A DNA stretch of 64,000 bases from Paenibacillus ihbetae (GTDB lineage: Bacteria; Bacillota; Bacilli; Paenibacillales; Paenibacillaceae), in contig NZ_CP016809.1 in the NCBI RefSeq assembly GCF_002741055.1, positions 5,372,501 to 5,436,500 on the forward strand, given 5' to 3'. Of this stretch, positions 24,582-33,164 are shown one piece after another (the stretch's first letter is position 1; each line of letters opens with the position of its first letter). The position numbers and the translations under genes are program-made. Under the pieces are notes generated by a model. It worked only from the letters and a program-made list of their open reading frames with translations, had not been told where the DNA came from and searched no databases.

Positions 24582-26009
24582 ATGATGTTTCGAGATCAAA
24601 TATATATCGGCGGCCAATGGATCCGGACCGACAAGTCGATCGAGGTGTATAATCCGGCGGACGGCAAGGTGATCGGGACCGTGCCGAAGGCCGGCAGAAT
24701 CGAGGCCGAACAGGCCGTGGATGCTGCGGCTGAAGCATTCGGGCATTGGTCGGGGCTGACGGCCCAGGAGCGCGGCGATCTGCTTCGCCGCTGGTTTGAA
24801 CAGATCAGTGAGCATACCGATGAGCTGGCGTGGATCATGACGATGGAGCAGGGCAAGCCGCTGAAGGAGGCAGCAGGAGAGATTGCCTATGCGAACAGCT
24901 TCGTCTCTTGGTATGCGGAGGAAGGCAAACGCATCTATGGCGAGACGATTCCCGCTTCGTCGAACAAGAAGCGGATTATCGTAACCAAACAGCCGGTCGG
25001 TGTCGTTGCTGCGATTACGCCTTGGAACTTTCCGGCCTCGATGATTACCCGTAAGGTCGCGCCGGCACTGGCTGCGGGCTGCACCGTGGTCATCAAGCCT
25101 TCAAGCGAGACGCCGTTTACCGCCGTCAAGCTGGTTGAGCTTGCGGAGCAAGCTGGCATTCCGGCAGGAGTGATCAATCTCGTGACGGGTCCCTCGAGTG
25201 AAATCGCGGAGGCATGGCAGCAGGACAGCCGGGTGCGGAAATTGTCCTTTACCGGCTCTACCGAGGTCGGCAAGAAACTGATGGCCGGGGCGGCCGCGAA
25301 TGTGAAGAAGATATCGCTGGAGCTCGGCGGACACGCTCCGTTTATCGTGACGGCGCATGCCGATTTGGAGCAGGCGGCTTCGGGTTTGATCGCGTCTAAG
25401 TTCCGCAACGGGGGGCAGACCTGCGTCTGCGCCAACCGGATTTATGTCGAGGAGCGCGTAGCTGAGGAATTTGCAGAACGTGTTACGCGGCTTGCTTCCG
25501 AGCTGAAGGTAGGAAACGGGCTGAAGGAAGGCACGGATATTGGACCGCTCATCAATGAGGATGCAGTGGATAAGGTGGTGAAGCAGATTCAGGACGCGAA
25601 GGCGAAGGGAGGCGTCGTGCTGACTGGCGGAAAGAAGCTGCCTGAGCTCGGCGACCGCTTCGTGGAACCGACCGTCATTATGAACGCTACCGACGACATG
25701 GCATGCATGCAGGAGGAAACATTCGGGCCGCTGGCGCCAATCACCACCTTCACCGCCATCGAGGAGGCGATCAAGCGCGCCAACAACAGTCCGTACGGTC
25801 TGGCAGCTTATGTATTCACGCAGCATCTCGGGGAAGCGGTGCGAATCGCCGAAGCGCTGGACTACGGCATCGTGGGCGTGAACGATCCCGTTCCGTCTAC
25901 GGCCCAAGCGCCGTTTGGCGGCTTCAAGGAAAGCGGGCTTGGACGGGAAGGCGGGCATTACGGGATCGATGAGTTTTTGGAGATCAAGTACATCTCGCTT
26001 GGTTTGTAG
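24582..26009 (+). CDS. gabD: NAD(P)-dependent aldehyde dehydrogenase, succinate-semialdehyde type
   Basis: A 475-residue aldehyde dehydrogenase. It has the TPWNFPASMITRKVAPALA segment, SFTGSTEVGKKLM (cofactor binding), the general base in LELGGHAP, the catalytic cysteine in GGQTCVCANRIYV and EETFGPLAP near the C-terminus. The GGQTCVCANR context and overall pattern fit GabD-type succinate-semialdehyde dehydrogenase, which makes succinate from GABA-derived semialdehyde; other semialdehydes are possible. Start ATG 24582 follows a perfect AGGAGG. It stands alone, without a GABA transaminase nearby. Confidence 0.85.
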   Translation: MMFRDQIYIGGQWIRTDKSIEVYNPADGKVIGTVPKAGRIEAEQAVDAAAEAFGHWSGLTAQERGDLLRRWFEQISEHTDELAWIMTMEQGKPLKEAAGEIAYANSFVSWYAEEGKRIYGETIPASSNKKRIIVTKQPVGVVAAITPWNFPASMITRKVAPALAAGCTVVIKPSSETPFTAVKLVELAEQAGIPAGVINLVTGPSSEIAEAWQQDSRVRKLSFTGSTEVGKKLMAGAAANVKKISLELGGHAPFIVTAHADLEQAASGLIASKFRNGGQTCVCANRIYVEERVAEEFAERVTRLASELKVGNGLKEGTDIGPLINEDAVDKVVKQIQDAKAKGGVVLTGGKKLPELGDRFVEPTVIMNATDDMACMQEETFGPLAPITTFTAIEEAIKRANNSPYGLAAYVFTQHLGEAVRIAEALDYGIVGVNDPVPSTAQAPFGGFKESGLGREGGHYGIDEFLEIKYISLGL

Positions 26010-26083
26010 TTGATGGCAGTGTAATTGCAGTTCATTTATGTTTATAGTATGGATGTGTAATCACTTTCGAGAACGGATGTAAG

Positions 26084-26119
26084 AAGGGCGATCCCCGTTG
26101 ACTCTGCGGGATCGCCCTT
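26084..26119. terminator. Bidirectional terminator
   Basis: AAGGGCGATCCC (26084-26095) pairs with GGGATCGCCCTT (26108-26119), followed by a T tract on the plus strand and an AAGAA stretch on the other side. It separates gabD (+) from the convergent oxidoreductase (-). Confidence 0.85.
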
Positions 26120-26135
26120 TTTGCGATGCATGATT

Positions 26136-27110
26136 TTATTCAACGGATGAGAGCTGAACAACCTTGCCGGTCTCCGCGGATTCGTTGGCGGCCAGCGTCG
26201 CTTCAAGCGTCTTGAGGCCTTCATCATAGGAGGCCAGAACGAGGCTGGGATCTTGCTTTCGGATGGCCTCGATCAGCGCATCGGTCAGGTTTTTATAGAA
26301 GTTGGAGCTGCTCCGGTATATTGTTTCTTTTCCCTTCTCGACAATGGACAGCGTAGTTCCGTCAAGAACTAGTCGGAAATCCCGTCCCATGATTTCGACG
26401 CCCGTGCGGTGGTCGAATTGGATGAATCCGGTTTGCATCTGTCCAAGCGCTCCGGATTCAAGCACGAACTGGATGACGCCGACATCCGGAATGTCCAGAT
26501 CCGGGATATCCTGCACGAGGAGCAAATCCATATTCGCATACAGATTGGAAATATTGCCGCATAGATACCTGACCAGGTCCAAGGTATGCGTAGACTGCTC
26601 TACGAGCTGGCCGCCCGAGAGTTCTTTTTTGCGCCACCATGGTGTCGGTACGGGCATGGTAATGTAATGGGCGCGAACCATACCGATTTTTTTGTCCTTT
26701 AGATAATCCTTGGCGATTGCAACCGTATCCAAATAACGCAAGCAATAGCCGGAAGCGGCAATAATCCCGCTGTCCGCAATGGCTTTCGCTTTGCTGCGGA
26801 CGGATTCCAGATCAAGTCCGAGCGGCTTCTCCACCATCAAGTGAATCCCTTTCGCTGCCGCGCGCTCTTCCAGATCGCCGTGGCAGAACGGCGGGATGCA
26901 GATATACAGCACATCGAGCGGCTCCTGGTCAATCATGACGCTGCCGTCCGTATAATAAGCGGCTCCGTATTGCTCCGCCTGTGCCTTGGCGAGTGCTTCG
27001 TTGGAATCGCAAATGGCGGCGAGCTGCACATGCTCATGCTCGTGGAGATTTTTGATGTGTACGGCGCCCATCCCCCCGGCCCCGATTACGCCTGCTTTAA
27101 TCATTGGCAT
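26136..27110 (-). CDS. Gfo/Idh/MocA-family oxidoreductase
   Basis: A 324-residue NAD(P)-dependent dehydrogenase with N-terminal Rossmann motif VIGAGGMGAVH (8-18), the family's EKPLG motif near 95 and the C-terminal alpha/beta substrate domain (SGGQLVEQSTHTLDLVRYL with the catalytic His). Such enzymes oxidise sugars, inositols or sugar acids. It is the last of three family members on this strand, but is separated from the other two by 329 bases containing tandem repeats, so it may have its own promoter. Substrate unknown. Confidence 0.82.
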   Translation of the reverse strand: MPMIKAGVIGAGGMGAVHIKNLHEHEHVQLAAICDSNEALAKAQAEQYGAAYYTDGSVMIDQEPLDVLYICIPPFCHGDLEERAAAKGIHLMVEKPLGLDLESVRSKAKAIADSGIIAASGYCLRYLDTVAIAKDYLKDKKIGMVRAHYITMPVPTPWWRKKELSGGQLVEQSTHTLDLVRYLCGNISNLYANMDLLLVQDIPDLDIPDVGVIQFVLESGALGQMQTGFIQFDHRTGVEIMGRDFRLVLDGTTLSIVEKGKETIYRSSSNFYKNLTDALIEAIRKQDPSLVLASYDEGLKTLEATLAANESAETGKVVQLSSVE

Positions 27111-27134
27111 TGATCACTCCTAGTGGTTAGGTAA

Positions 27135-27159
27135 ACGTACCACACCCGTTCCGGTACGT
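27135..27159. promoter_or_regulatory. Inverted repeat upstream of oxidoreductase gene
   Basis: ACGTACC (27135-27141) and GGTACGT (27153-27159) are perfect inverted arms separated by 11 bases, 25-49 bases upstream of the minus-strand start codon at 27110. It could be an operator or an mRNA hairpin near the ribosome binding site. Confidence 0.4.
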
Positions 27160-27282
27160 AGTCCTCGTGATTATATCCCTGATTTCCATATTATTCAACA
27201 CGGTAATTTTCTCTTAATACCGGAAGACAGCCGATATAAAGCCATAGGAAGCATAGGGCATTTAGGGATGCACGGATTCATC

Positions 27283-27367
27283 CACATGCCGGCTCAAAGC
27301 ACATGTCAGCTCAAAGCACATGTCAGCTCGAAGCACGCGCCAGCTGCATGCACATGCCAGCTCCAAG
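27283..27367. repeat. Five tandem 17-bp repeats
   Basis: Five head-to-tail units of exactly 17 bases at 27283, 27300, 27317, 27334 and 27351. The best copy is CACATGTCAGCTCAAAG. Units 1-3 and 5 differ at one to three positions and unit 4 is the most diverged. The block lies in a 329-base gap between two dehydrogenase genes. A 14-bp palindrome, AGCCTTATAAGGCT, follows at 27393-27406 and may help end the minus-strand operon. Confidence 0.85.
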
Positions 27368-27439
27368 CACCGAGCGTACGGTGACAAACTCAAGCCTTAT
27401 AAGGCTGCTTTCTGTGTTTCCCCTTGCAATGCCCGAAGT

Positions 27440-28426
27440 TTACTTCAATTCCTGCATGTTCACGGTGCGTCCTTGCTCTGATGAACGGTACGCAGCTACA
27501 GCAACCGCGAGTGCCTGCAGACCGTCCTCGCCGGTGACCGAAGCGTTGGCAGCGCCGGATGAGATGGCTGCAATGAAATCACGTATCAGTCCGGCATCCA
27601 TGCTGTCGCCCCAGGCATGATGGCGGTAGCCGGACTCATCGGTAAAGACGTGCAGCTTCTGGCTGGTCGCATTCACGCTAATCGTCCCCTGCGAGCCGAT
27701 GATTTCCAAGGTAACGTCGCCCCAGGTCGGATATTCCTTATTGCGGGACCAGCTGCAGTCGAGCGTCGCAAATACGCCGTTATCAAATTCCATGGTCAGC
27801 ATGCCGCAATCATCGATCGGCTTCTCTGAAATCAAATGGCCGACCTCGGCGTAAACATCCTTTACCTCGGCGCCGGAGATCCAGCGCATAATGTCTGCCA
27901 CATGCACCGTATGATCGATGACGGCGCCGCCTCCCGAGAGTGCCGGATCAATGAACCATCCCCCGGGATTACGCCCCCGGTTGGTCCCTTTCATAGCCAG
28001 GATGCGGCCTAATGCGCCGTCATCCACCAACTGCTTGGCGCGGATGACCGTGGAATTATAGCGGACGGGGAAGGCGGTCTGCAGCAGAACGCCGCTTGCC
28101 TTGCATGCTTCAATCATCTCTTGGGCATCCGCTATATTGGTGGATAGCGGTTTTTCGCAGAGAACATGGACACCGGCCTTCGCGGCGGCAAGAGTATGCT
28201 CTTTGTGATGGGCGTTCTCGGAAGTGACGATGACGCCGTCAATGCCTTGCGCCAGAAGCTCCCGGTAATCCGGATAATAGGTCGTTCCGAAATATTCCGC
28301 ATACTTGGCTCCACGCTCCGCATCGGGATCGGCGATTCCGGCCAGCTCCACGCCGTCAATCTGGAGCAGTGCTTTCGTGTAGCTGAATGCATGCATATGT
28401 GCAAAGCTTATAACGCCAATCTTCAT
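27440..28426 (-). CDS. Gfo/Idh/MocA-family oxidoreductase
   Basis: A 328-residue dehydrogenase. The N-terminus MKIGVISFAHMHAFSY lacks the textbook GxGxxG and instead has a histidine-rich SFAHMHA turn, a variant seen in several sugar-operon members of this family. The CEKPLS motif lies near 91-96 and the catalytic-histidine helix is GGGAVIDHTVHVADIMRW. Its start overlaps the stop of the upstream dehydrogenase gene by 4 bases, so both are translationally coupled. It is the last gene of the ABC transporter operon. The substrate is presumably the imported carbohydrate or a derivative. Confidence 0.83.
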   Translation of the reverse strand: MKIGVISFAHMHAFSYTKALLQIDGVELAGIADPDAERGAKYAEYFGTTYYPDYRELLAQGIDGVIVTSENAHHKEHTLAAAKAGVHVLCEKPLSTNIADAQEMIEACKASGVLLQTAFPVRYNSTVIRAKQLVDDGALGRILAMKGTNRGRNPGGWFIDPALSGGGAVIDHTVHVADIMRWISGAEVKDVYAEVGHLISEKPIDDCGMLTMEFDNGVFATLDCSWSRNKEYPTWGDVTLEIIGSQGTISVNATSQKLHVFTDESGYRHHAWGDSMDAGLIRDFIAAISSGAANASVTGEDGLQALAVAVAAYRSSEQGRTVNMQELK

Positions 28427-29469
28427 GATATCACCCCTCTGTATGAATGAGCTTCGACTAAGGTCCCGGCATCCGGAGCGAGCAGGACCGGCTGACCGGA
28501 AGACATGGACGACAGTGCCGCCAGCGAGACGCGCAAGGCCTCGAGCGCATCCTCCGCCGTGACCAGCGGCTCGCTGCCGTCCTGGATGCAGGACATGAAG
28601 TGGGCAAGCTCACGGTAATACGGGCTCTGGGCGAGCGTGCTTTCAGGGACGATGACGCCCGGAACCGTCTCCGATTGGCGGCGCGATTTGTAGACGATCG
28701 GGGTGTCCGTCCGGCTGTCGTAATCGATAACGCCCGTCGTCCCGGCCATTTCGAAATACATGGAGAAGCCCTCATGGGCCCAAGTCCCTTCGACATGAGC
28801 GATGACTCCGCTTCGGAACCGCAGGGTCACGAGCGCATAATCGAGCTGTGCCTGATGGCGGCCGTGAAGCCCCTTGGCGTATACGCGCTCAACCTCGCCG
28901 AAGCACCAGCGCAAATAGTCGAAATCATGGATCATCGCATCGAGCGTAACGCCTCCGCTGGCACCGAAGTCGCTGTACCAGTCATTCCAGCCGATCGGAT
29001 ATCCGCCGCCGCGGCCGGCCCGGATGACGGCGGGCTTGCCGATCGATCCCTGGTCCAGCAGCGCTTTGGCTTTAACATACTCCGGAAAGAACCGGAGCAC
29101 ATGCCCGACGAACAATCGAACTCCCTTCTTGCGGCAATAGCGGATCATGAATGCGGCATCCTCCGCGCTGCGGGCGATGGGCTTTTCACAGATGACGTGC
29201 TTGCCGGCATCAGCCGACTTCACGACAAATTCCTTATGGAGCGGGGTTGGCAGGCAAATGTCGATAACATCGATACCGGCAAGGCCAAGCTCCTGCACCG
29301 CTTCCTCGAAGGAAGGGAACGCGCGGGTGCTCCATTTGGCAGCCAGACCGCCCGCTTTGTCCGCCTGGATGTCCGCGATGCCGACAAGCTTCACGCCAGG
29401 CATCACGGCATAGGCTGAGGCGTGGGCTCTTCCCATGGTGCCTGCGCCGATGACTAATACACGTATCAT
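28423..29469 (-). CDS. Gfo/Idh/MocA-family oxidoreductase
   Basis: A 348-residue dehydrogenase with Rossmann motif VIGAGTMGRAH near residues 6-16, ICEKPIA near 95 and the active-site helix GGVTLDAMIHDFDYLRWCFG. This arrangement is common in inositol/sugar dehydrogenases. ATG 29469 is used because AAAGGAG lies 8 bases upstream; the in-frame GTG at 29478 is too close to that site. It follows the permease gene after a GC-rich hairpin and overlaps the next dehydrogenase by 4 bases. Confidence 0.83.
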   Translation of the reverse strand: MIRVLVIGAGTMGRAHASAYAVMPGVKLVGIADIQADKAGGLAAKWSTRAFPSFEEAVQELGLAGIDVIDICLPTPLHKEFVVKSADAGKHVICEKPIARSAEDAAFMIRYCRKKGVRLFVGHVLRFFPEYVKAKALLDQGSIGKPAVIRAGRGGGYPIGWNDWYSDFGASGGVTLDAMIHDFDYLRWCFGEVERVYAKGLHGRHQAQLDYALVTLRFRSGVIAHVEGTWAHEGFSMYFEMAGTTGVIDYDSRTDTPIVYKSRRQSETVPGVIVPESTLAQSPYYRELAHFMSCIQDGSEPLVTAEDALEALRVSLAALSSMSSGQPVLLAPDAGTLVEAHSYRGVIS

Positions 29470-29487
29470 TTTATACACTCCTTTATA

Positions 29488-29524
29488 GATGGGCCCAGCC
29501 GTGCTCTAGTCGGCCGGGCCCATC
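29488..29524 (-). terminator. Intercistronic GC-rich hairpin
   Basis: GATGGGCCC (29488-29496) pairs with GGGCCCATC (29516-29524), with GCC/GGC continuing the stem inside. No T tract follows. It sits between transporter and dehydrogenase genes, so it may set different transcript levels or protect the 3' end of the transporter mRNA. Confidence 0.5.
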
Positions 29525-29574
29525 AACCATGTGAATACAGTCGAAATTTACGACAGAACAAGACGATCGAACGC

Positions 29575-30411
29575 TTACCCCTTAATGCCGTTCATCGCGA
29601 TCCCTTCAATAAAGTAACGTTGCAGGAAAATGAACAGAATGATGATCGGAAGCGTGGCCATTACAGCCCCGGCCATCAGCAGCGGGTAATCGGTGGAATG
29701 CTGTCCCTGAAAGCTGGAAATGCCGATGGACAGCACGCGCATTTCCTCGGAGCTGGTCATGATCAGCGGCCACAGCAGATCGTTCCAGGATGCCAGTATC
29801 GTAAAAATGGCAAGCGACACGAGCGCGGCTTTGGACAAGGGCAGATAAATGTTCCAATAGATGCGGAAATAACTGCAGCCGTCGATTTTGGCGGCCTCCT
29901 CCAGATCCTTGGGCAGCGTCATGAAAAACTGTCTTAACAGGAAGGTGCCGAAGGCGCTGAATATGCCGGGTACGATCAGCACGTAGAAGGTATCCAGCCA
30001 CTCGAACTCGCGCATGATGACGAAGCTCGGAATCATGACGACCTGCGATGGCACCATCAGCACGGCCAGCAGCGCGAGGAAGATCGTATTTTTGAACGGA
30101 AACCGCAGGCTTGCGAAGGCATAGGCGGCAAGAGAGCACAGCACGAGCTGGCCGGCGGTTCGCCCGAGCGTGACAATGACCGTGTTCAAGTAATACGTGC
30201 CGAAATCTATGCTGTCGATCACACGGGCATAGTTATCAAAGCGCCATTCGGTCGGGAGCCATTTCGGCGGGACGGACATGGAGTCCGCGAATGATTTGAC
30301 CGAAGTGGAGAGCATCCACAGAAAGGGCATGATCATGACCAGCGCGCCGACAGCTAACAGGAGATGGGCAGCCAGACGGCTCGTTTTATCGGATCGGGTT
30401 GTCGTTTTCAC
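29575..30411 (-). CDS. Sugar ABC importer permease, MalG/AraQ type
   Basis: A 278-residue CUT1-family permease with six predicted membrane segments and the EAA loop LEEAAKIDGCSYFRIYWNIY near residues 180-200. It ends in YFIEGIAMNGIKG, the usual MalG-type tail. It pairs with the MalF-type permease encoded 20 bases upstream. No ATPase is encoded here, so a shared MsmX-type ATPase is expected. Confidence 0.88.
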   Translation of the reverse strand: MKTTTRSDKTSRLAAHLLLAVGALVMIMPFLWMLSTSVKSFADSMSVPPKWLPTEWRFDNYARVIDSIDFGTYYLNTVIVTLGRTAGQLVLCSLAAYAFASLRFPFKNTIFLALLAVLMVPSQVVMIPSFVIMREFEWLDTFYVLIVPGIFSAFGTFLLRQFFMTLPKDLEEAAKIDGCSYFRIYWNIYLPLSKAALVSLAIFTILASWNDLLWPLIMTSSEEMRVLSIGISSFQGQHSTDYPLLMAGAVMATLPIIILFIFLQRYFIEGIAMNGIKG

Positions 30412-30431
30412 GTCGTATACTCCTCCTCCCG

Positions 30432-31382
30432 CTATTGGTAATGAACCCAGCGCTTTTGGATATACATCTGGACCATCGTAATCACCAGAATGACAATGAA
30501 CAAGATAAAGGCCTGGGCGGATGCATAGCCCATATTAAAGTACTTGAAGCCATCCTCCCATATGCTGTATACGACCGTCCGGGTGGATTCGAGCATCGTG
30601 GCCTGCTGGTCCATCATAATAAAGATCAGATCGAACACCTGAAAGGAATTGATGAAGGACATGACCAGTACAAAAAATAAGCTTGGCGTCAGCAGCGGCA
30701 GCGTAATCCGAAAAAACTTGTACAGCGTCCCTGCCCCGTCCAAGGAGGCCGCCTCGTAGTAGCTCCCCGAGATTCCCTGCAATCCCGACAGCAGGATGAC
30801 GGCGTTATAGCCGATGCTGCTCCAGACACTGACAAGGACGATGGAGAAGAGGGCAAATTTCTCATCGAACAGCCAATTCGGCTGCGGTAAATTCATCGCG
30901 CCCAGCACATAGTTAATCAAGCCGAATTCCGAGTTGTACAGCCATTTCCATACCATGCCGACCGCGATCGGCATCGTAATGACAGGGATGAAATATAGCG
31001 TCCGGTAGAAGACCATCCCTTTGATTTTCTGGTTCAGGAGCACCGCCAGCACCGTTGCCAGCGCGACGGACAAAGGGACCGTGCCGATGGTATACAGGAG
31101 CGTGTTCAGCAAGGACCCCGTAAACTTCTCGTCCTGCATCAGATCGGCGAAATTGTCGGTGCCGATAAACCGGGGGGAGGTTAACCCGTCCCATGCGGTA
31201 AATGACAGGAACAGCGATGCGGCGGAAGGAGCCATGTAGAACAGACCCAGGCCGAGCACCACAGGCAGGATGAAGACATAACCCCAGATGGCCTCGTTGA
31301 TCGAAAGCTTGGAGGGCTTTCGTTTGGCGGACGTTCCCGGGGGGTCCGTGGTGACTGTTACAGGAGAGCTCACAAGCAGCAC
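30432..31382 (-). CDS. Sugar ABC importer permease, MalF/UgpA type
   Basis: A 316-residue CUT1-family permease. A short cytoplasmic N-terminus is followed by six membrane segments, with the EAA loop YYEAASLDGAGTLYKFFRIT near 220-240. It forms the channel with the MalG-type protein and takes its solute from the lipoprotein encoded upstream at 32736. The 91-base gap to that gene holds no terminator. Confidence 0.88.
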   Translation of the reverse strand: MLLVSSPVTVTTDPPGTSAKRKPSKLSINEAIWGYVFILPVVLGLGLFYMAPSAASLFLSFTAWDGLTSPRFIGTDNFADLMQDEKFTGSLLNTLLYTIGTVPLSVALATVLAVLLNQKIKGMVFYRTLYFIPVITMPIAVGMVWKWLYNSEFGLINYVLGAMNLPQPNWLFDEKFALFSIVLVSVWSSIGYNAVILLSGLQGISGSYYEAASLDGAGTLYKFFRITLPLLTPSLFFVLVMSFINSFQVFDLIFIMMDQQATMLESTRTVVYSIWEDGFKYFNMGYASAQAFILFIVILVITMVQMYIQKRWVHYQ

Positions 31383-31473
31383 CGTCCTTTCTTCATTCGT
31401 TATCGAGTAATTCGGATTAGCGAGTTGCTGGAAGAGCTGGTGTCACTTCATGATCAGAAAAGCCGATGAGCTC

Positions 31474-32736
31474 CTATTTCGTTTCGGTAGCCAGAATGGC
31501 GTTCATCTGATCCCCGGCATTTTTGAGAGCTTCTTCAAACGACTTTTTGCCAAGAAAGGCTGCCTGGATTTCCTTAACCTCGGCATCCTGCCATTCCGCG
31601 GTTTTCTGGGAAACGGGATACGGGACGGCAAAATCCAGACTGTCTACGAACACCTGCAGGTCCAAGGATGGAATCGATTTGAGCCAGCCTTCTTCCGTTC
31701 CCTTATAGGCAGGCATCGAGAAGCCCGATTTCGCCAGCAGCTCTTGACCCTCTTTCCCGGACAGGACCTGGATCAGCTCCCAGGCTTCCTGCTCGACCTT
31801 GGTCTTTCCGTTGATCGCCCAGCTCAGGCCGTGAACGATGGAAGCTTTCTCCTTACCTGCCGGGAGAACCGCAACGCCGAGCTTGTCTCCGAGCAGCTCG
31901 TAAAGCTCCGGCGAATTGACCGAAATCCCCGGGAACATGGCCGCTTTGCCGGAACCGAACAGCTGGCGGGATTTCGTCTCCAGCTGCTGCTGGGCGGTAG
32001 GGGAATAGCCTTTGTCGATCAAGCTCTGCTGCCACTTGAACGCCTCCAGCGCTTCAGGCGTATTGAAGCCGGAGGTCGTCTTATCCTCGGAAATGACGTA
32101 GCCCCCTGCTTGGGAGATGTAGTTGTAATATCCGATTTGGCTGTCGATCGGGGCAATATAGCCGTAGATGCCGTTCGCCTTGTCGGTGAGCTTGGCGGCA
32201 TTCTCTTCCAGTGTCTCCCAGGTCCAGGTTTCATCCGGGTAGGCCAGACCGGCCTTATCAAACAATTCCTTGTTGTAGTACAGACCAATGGAATCCTGGA
32301 AGTAAGGAAGGCCGTGGAGCTTGCCCTGATACGTATACATGTCGATCAGCGCTTCGTTATAGACCGAAGTATCCAGACCGCTTTGTTCAATGAGCGGGGA
32401 CAGGTCTTTGATGAGACCCGAGGATGCGTACGAGTGGAAGTTCGGGCCGTTCATCCAATACACATCCGGGCCGCTGTTGCCGGCCAGGCTTGTTTTCAGC
32501 TTGGTCCAGTAATCCGCCCATGGCGTGTACGTCACCTTGACCTCGACATTCGGATGCTTCTGGTTGAAGATTTTGATCGATTGATCCAGCGTCTCCCGCA
32601 CATTTTCATCCCACAAGGCGACATTGATCACTTTCTTGCCGTTCTCTTCGCCGGACGCATCGCCGCCGCAAGCGGACAGAACGGCTGCGAGCATCAGGAT
32701 TACGGAAAACACGACCGCCATTCTTTTTCTCATCAC
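31474..32736 (-). CDS. Sugar ABC importer solute-binding lipoprotein
   Basis: A 420-residue family-1 solute-binding protein. The signal peptide ends in VLSAC (lipidated Cys23), followed by the mature fold with VYWMNGPNFHSYASSGLI and YNKELFDKAGL as in maltose/multiple-sugar binding proteins. It is the first gene of the minus-strand operon, and delivers substrate to the two downstream permeases. A ROK regulator is divergently encoded at 33165 and most likely controls this operon. Confidence 0.9.
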   Translation of the reverse strand: MMRKRMAVVFSVILMLAAVLSACGGDASGEENGKKVINVALWDENVRETLDQSIKIFNQKHPNVEVKVTYTPWADYWTKLKTSLAGNSGPDVYWMNGPNFHSYASSGLIKDLSPLIEQSGLDTSVYNEALIDMYTYQGKLHGLPYFQDSIGLYYNKELFDKAGLAYPDETWTWETLEENAAKLTDKANGIYGYIAPIDSQIGYYNYISQAGGYVISEDKTTSGFNTPEALEAFKWQQSLIDKGYSPTAQQQLETKSRQLFGSGKAAMFPGISVNSPELYELLGDKLGVAVLPAGKEKASIVHGLSWAINGKTKVEQEAWELIQVLSGKEGQELLAKSGFSMPAYKGTEEGWLKSIPSLDLQVFVDSLDFAVPYPVSQKTAEWQDAEVKEIQAAFLGKKSFEEALKNAGDQMNAILATETK

Positions 32737-32931
32737 ATAAAACCTCCCTAAGGAACTTGGTTTGATCCAACACGTGACTCCAACTTGACGCTTGGCTTGA
32801 AAATGACTCCTCTTGTATTGCCCCCTTTATCTGTGATTAAAAAGTCATAGTTATTCCAATGGTCGAAAAAAGTTGACGCGGGTATGCCATGTTTTGAGTG
32901 GAATAACGATGCTTCTGTTGCGAAAGATTAT

Positions 32932-32950
32932 ATATTTTGATTCAAAATAT
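32932..32950. promoter_or_regulatory. 19-bp perfect palindrome, candidate ROK operator
   Basis: ATATTTTGA-T-TCAAAATAT, with two perfect 9-bp arms around one base. It lies mid-way between the divergent binding-protein gene (starts 32736, minus) and the ROK regulator (starts 33165, plus). AT-rich palindromes of this kind are used by NagC/XylR-type ROK repressors. The rest of 32737-33164 is AT-rich intergenic sequence. Confidence 0.6.
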
Positions 32951-33052
32951 TTCAAGACAGCGGTTTCACATTGTTTTAAATTATTTTTTTCACATTTCAT
33001 GAAGGCGATGCCGGCTCCGTTGAACTTGAGTTATTTTTCTAAGTGGAATAAG

Positions 33053-33082
33053 TTTATAACGGATTCCCCAAAATGGTATAGT
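33053..33082 (+). promoter_or_regulatory. Promoter of ROK regulator
   Basis: TTTATA (33053-33058), 18-base spacer, TATAGT (33077-33082). The -35 box is weak. It lies about 80 bases upstream of the start codon. Confidence 0.45.
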
Positions 33083-33164
33083 GTAACTAGCGCTTGCTCC
33101 GCCAGCCCCCTAGGTACCATCCGGGAACGAGGCGATGATGAAACGAAAGAAAGGTTGAACTTGC

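Noticed and set aside
27283..27367. Tandem repeats considered as a CRISPR array
   Set aside because: Units are 17 bp, directly adjacent without spacers, and no cas genes are nearby.
31450..32751. 433-codon plus-strand frame opposite the sugar-binding lipoprotein
   Set aside because: Exact antisense of a well-supported gene; no ribosome binding site or recognisable motif.
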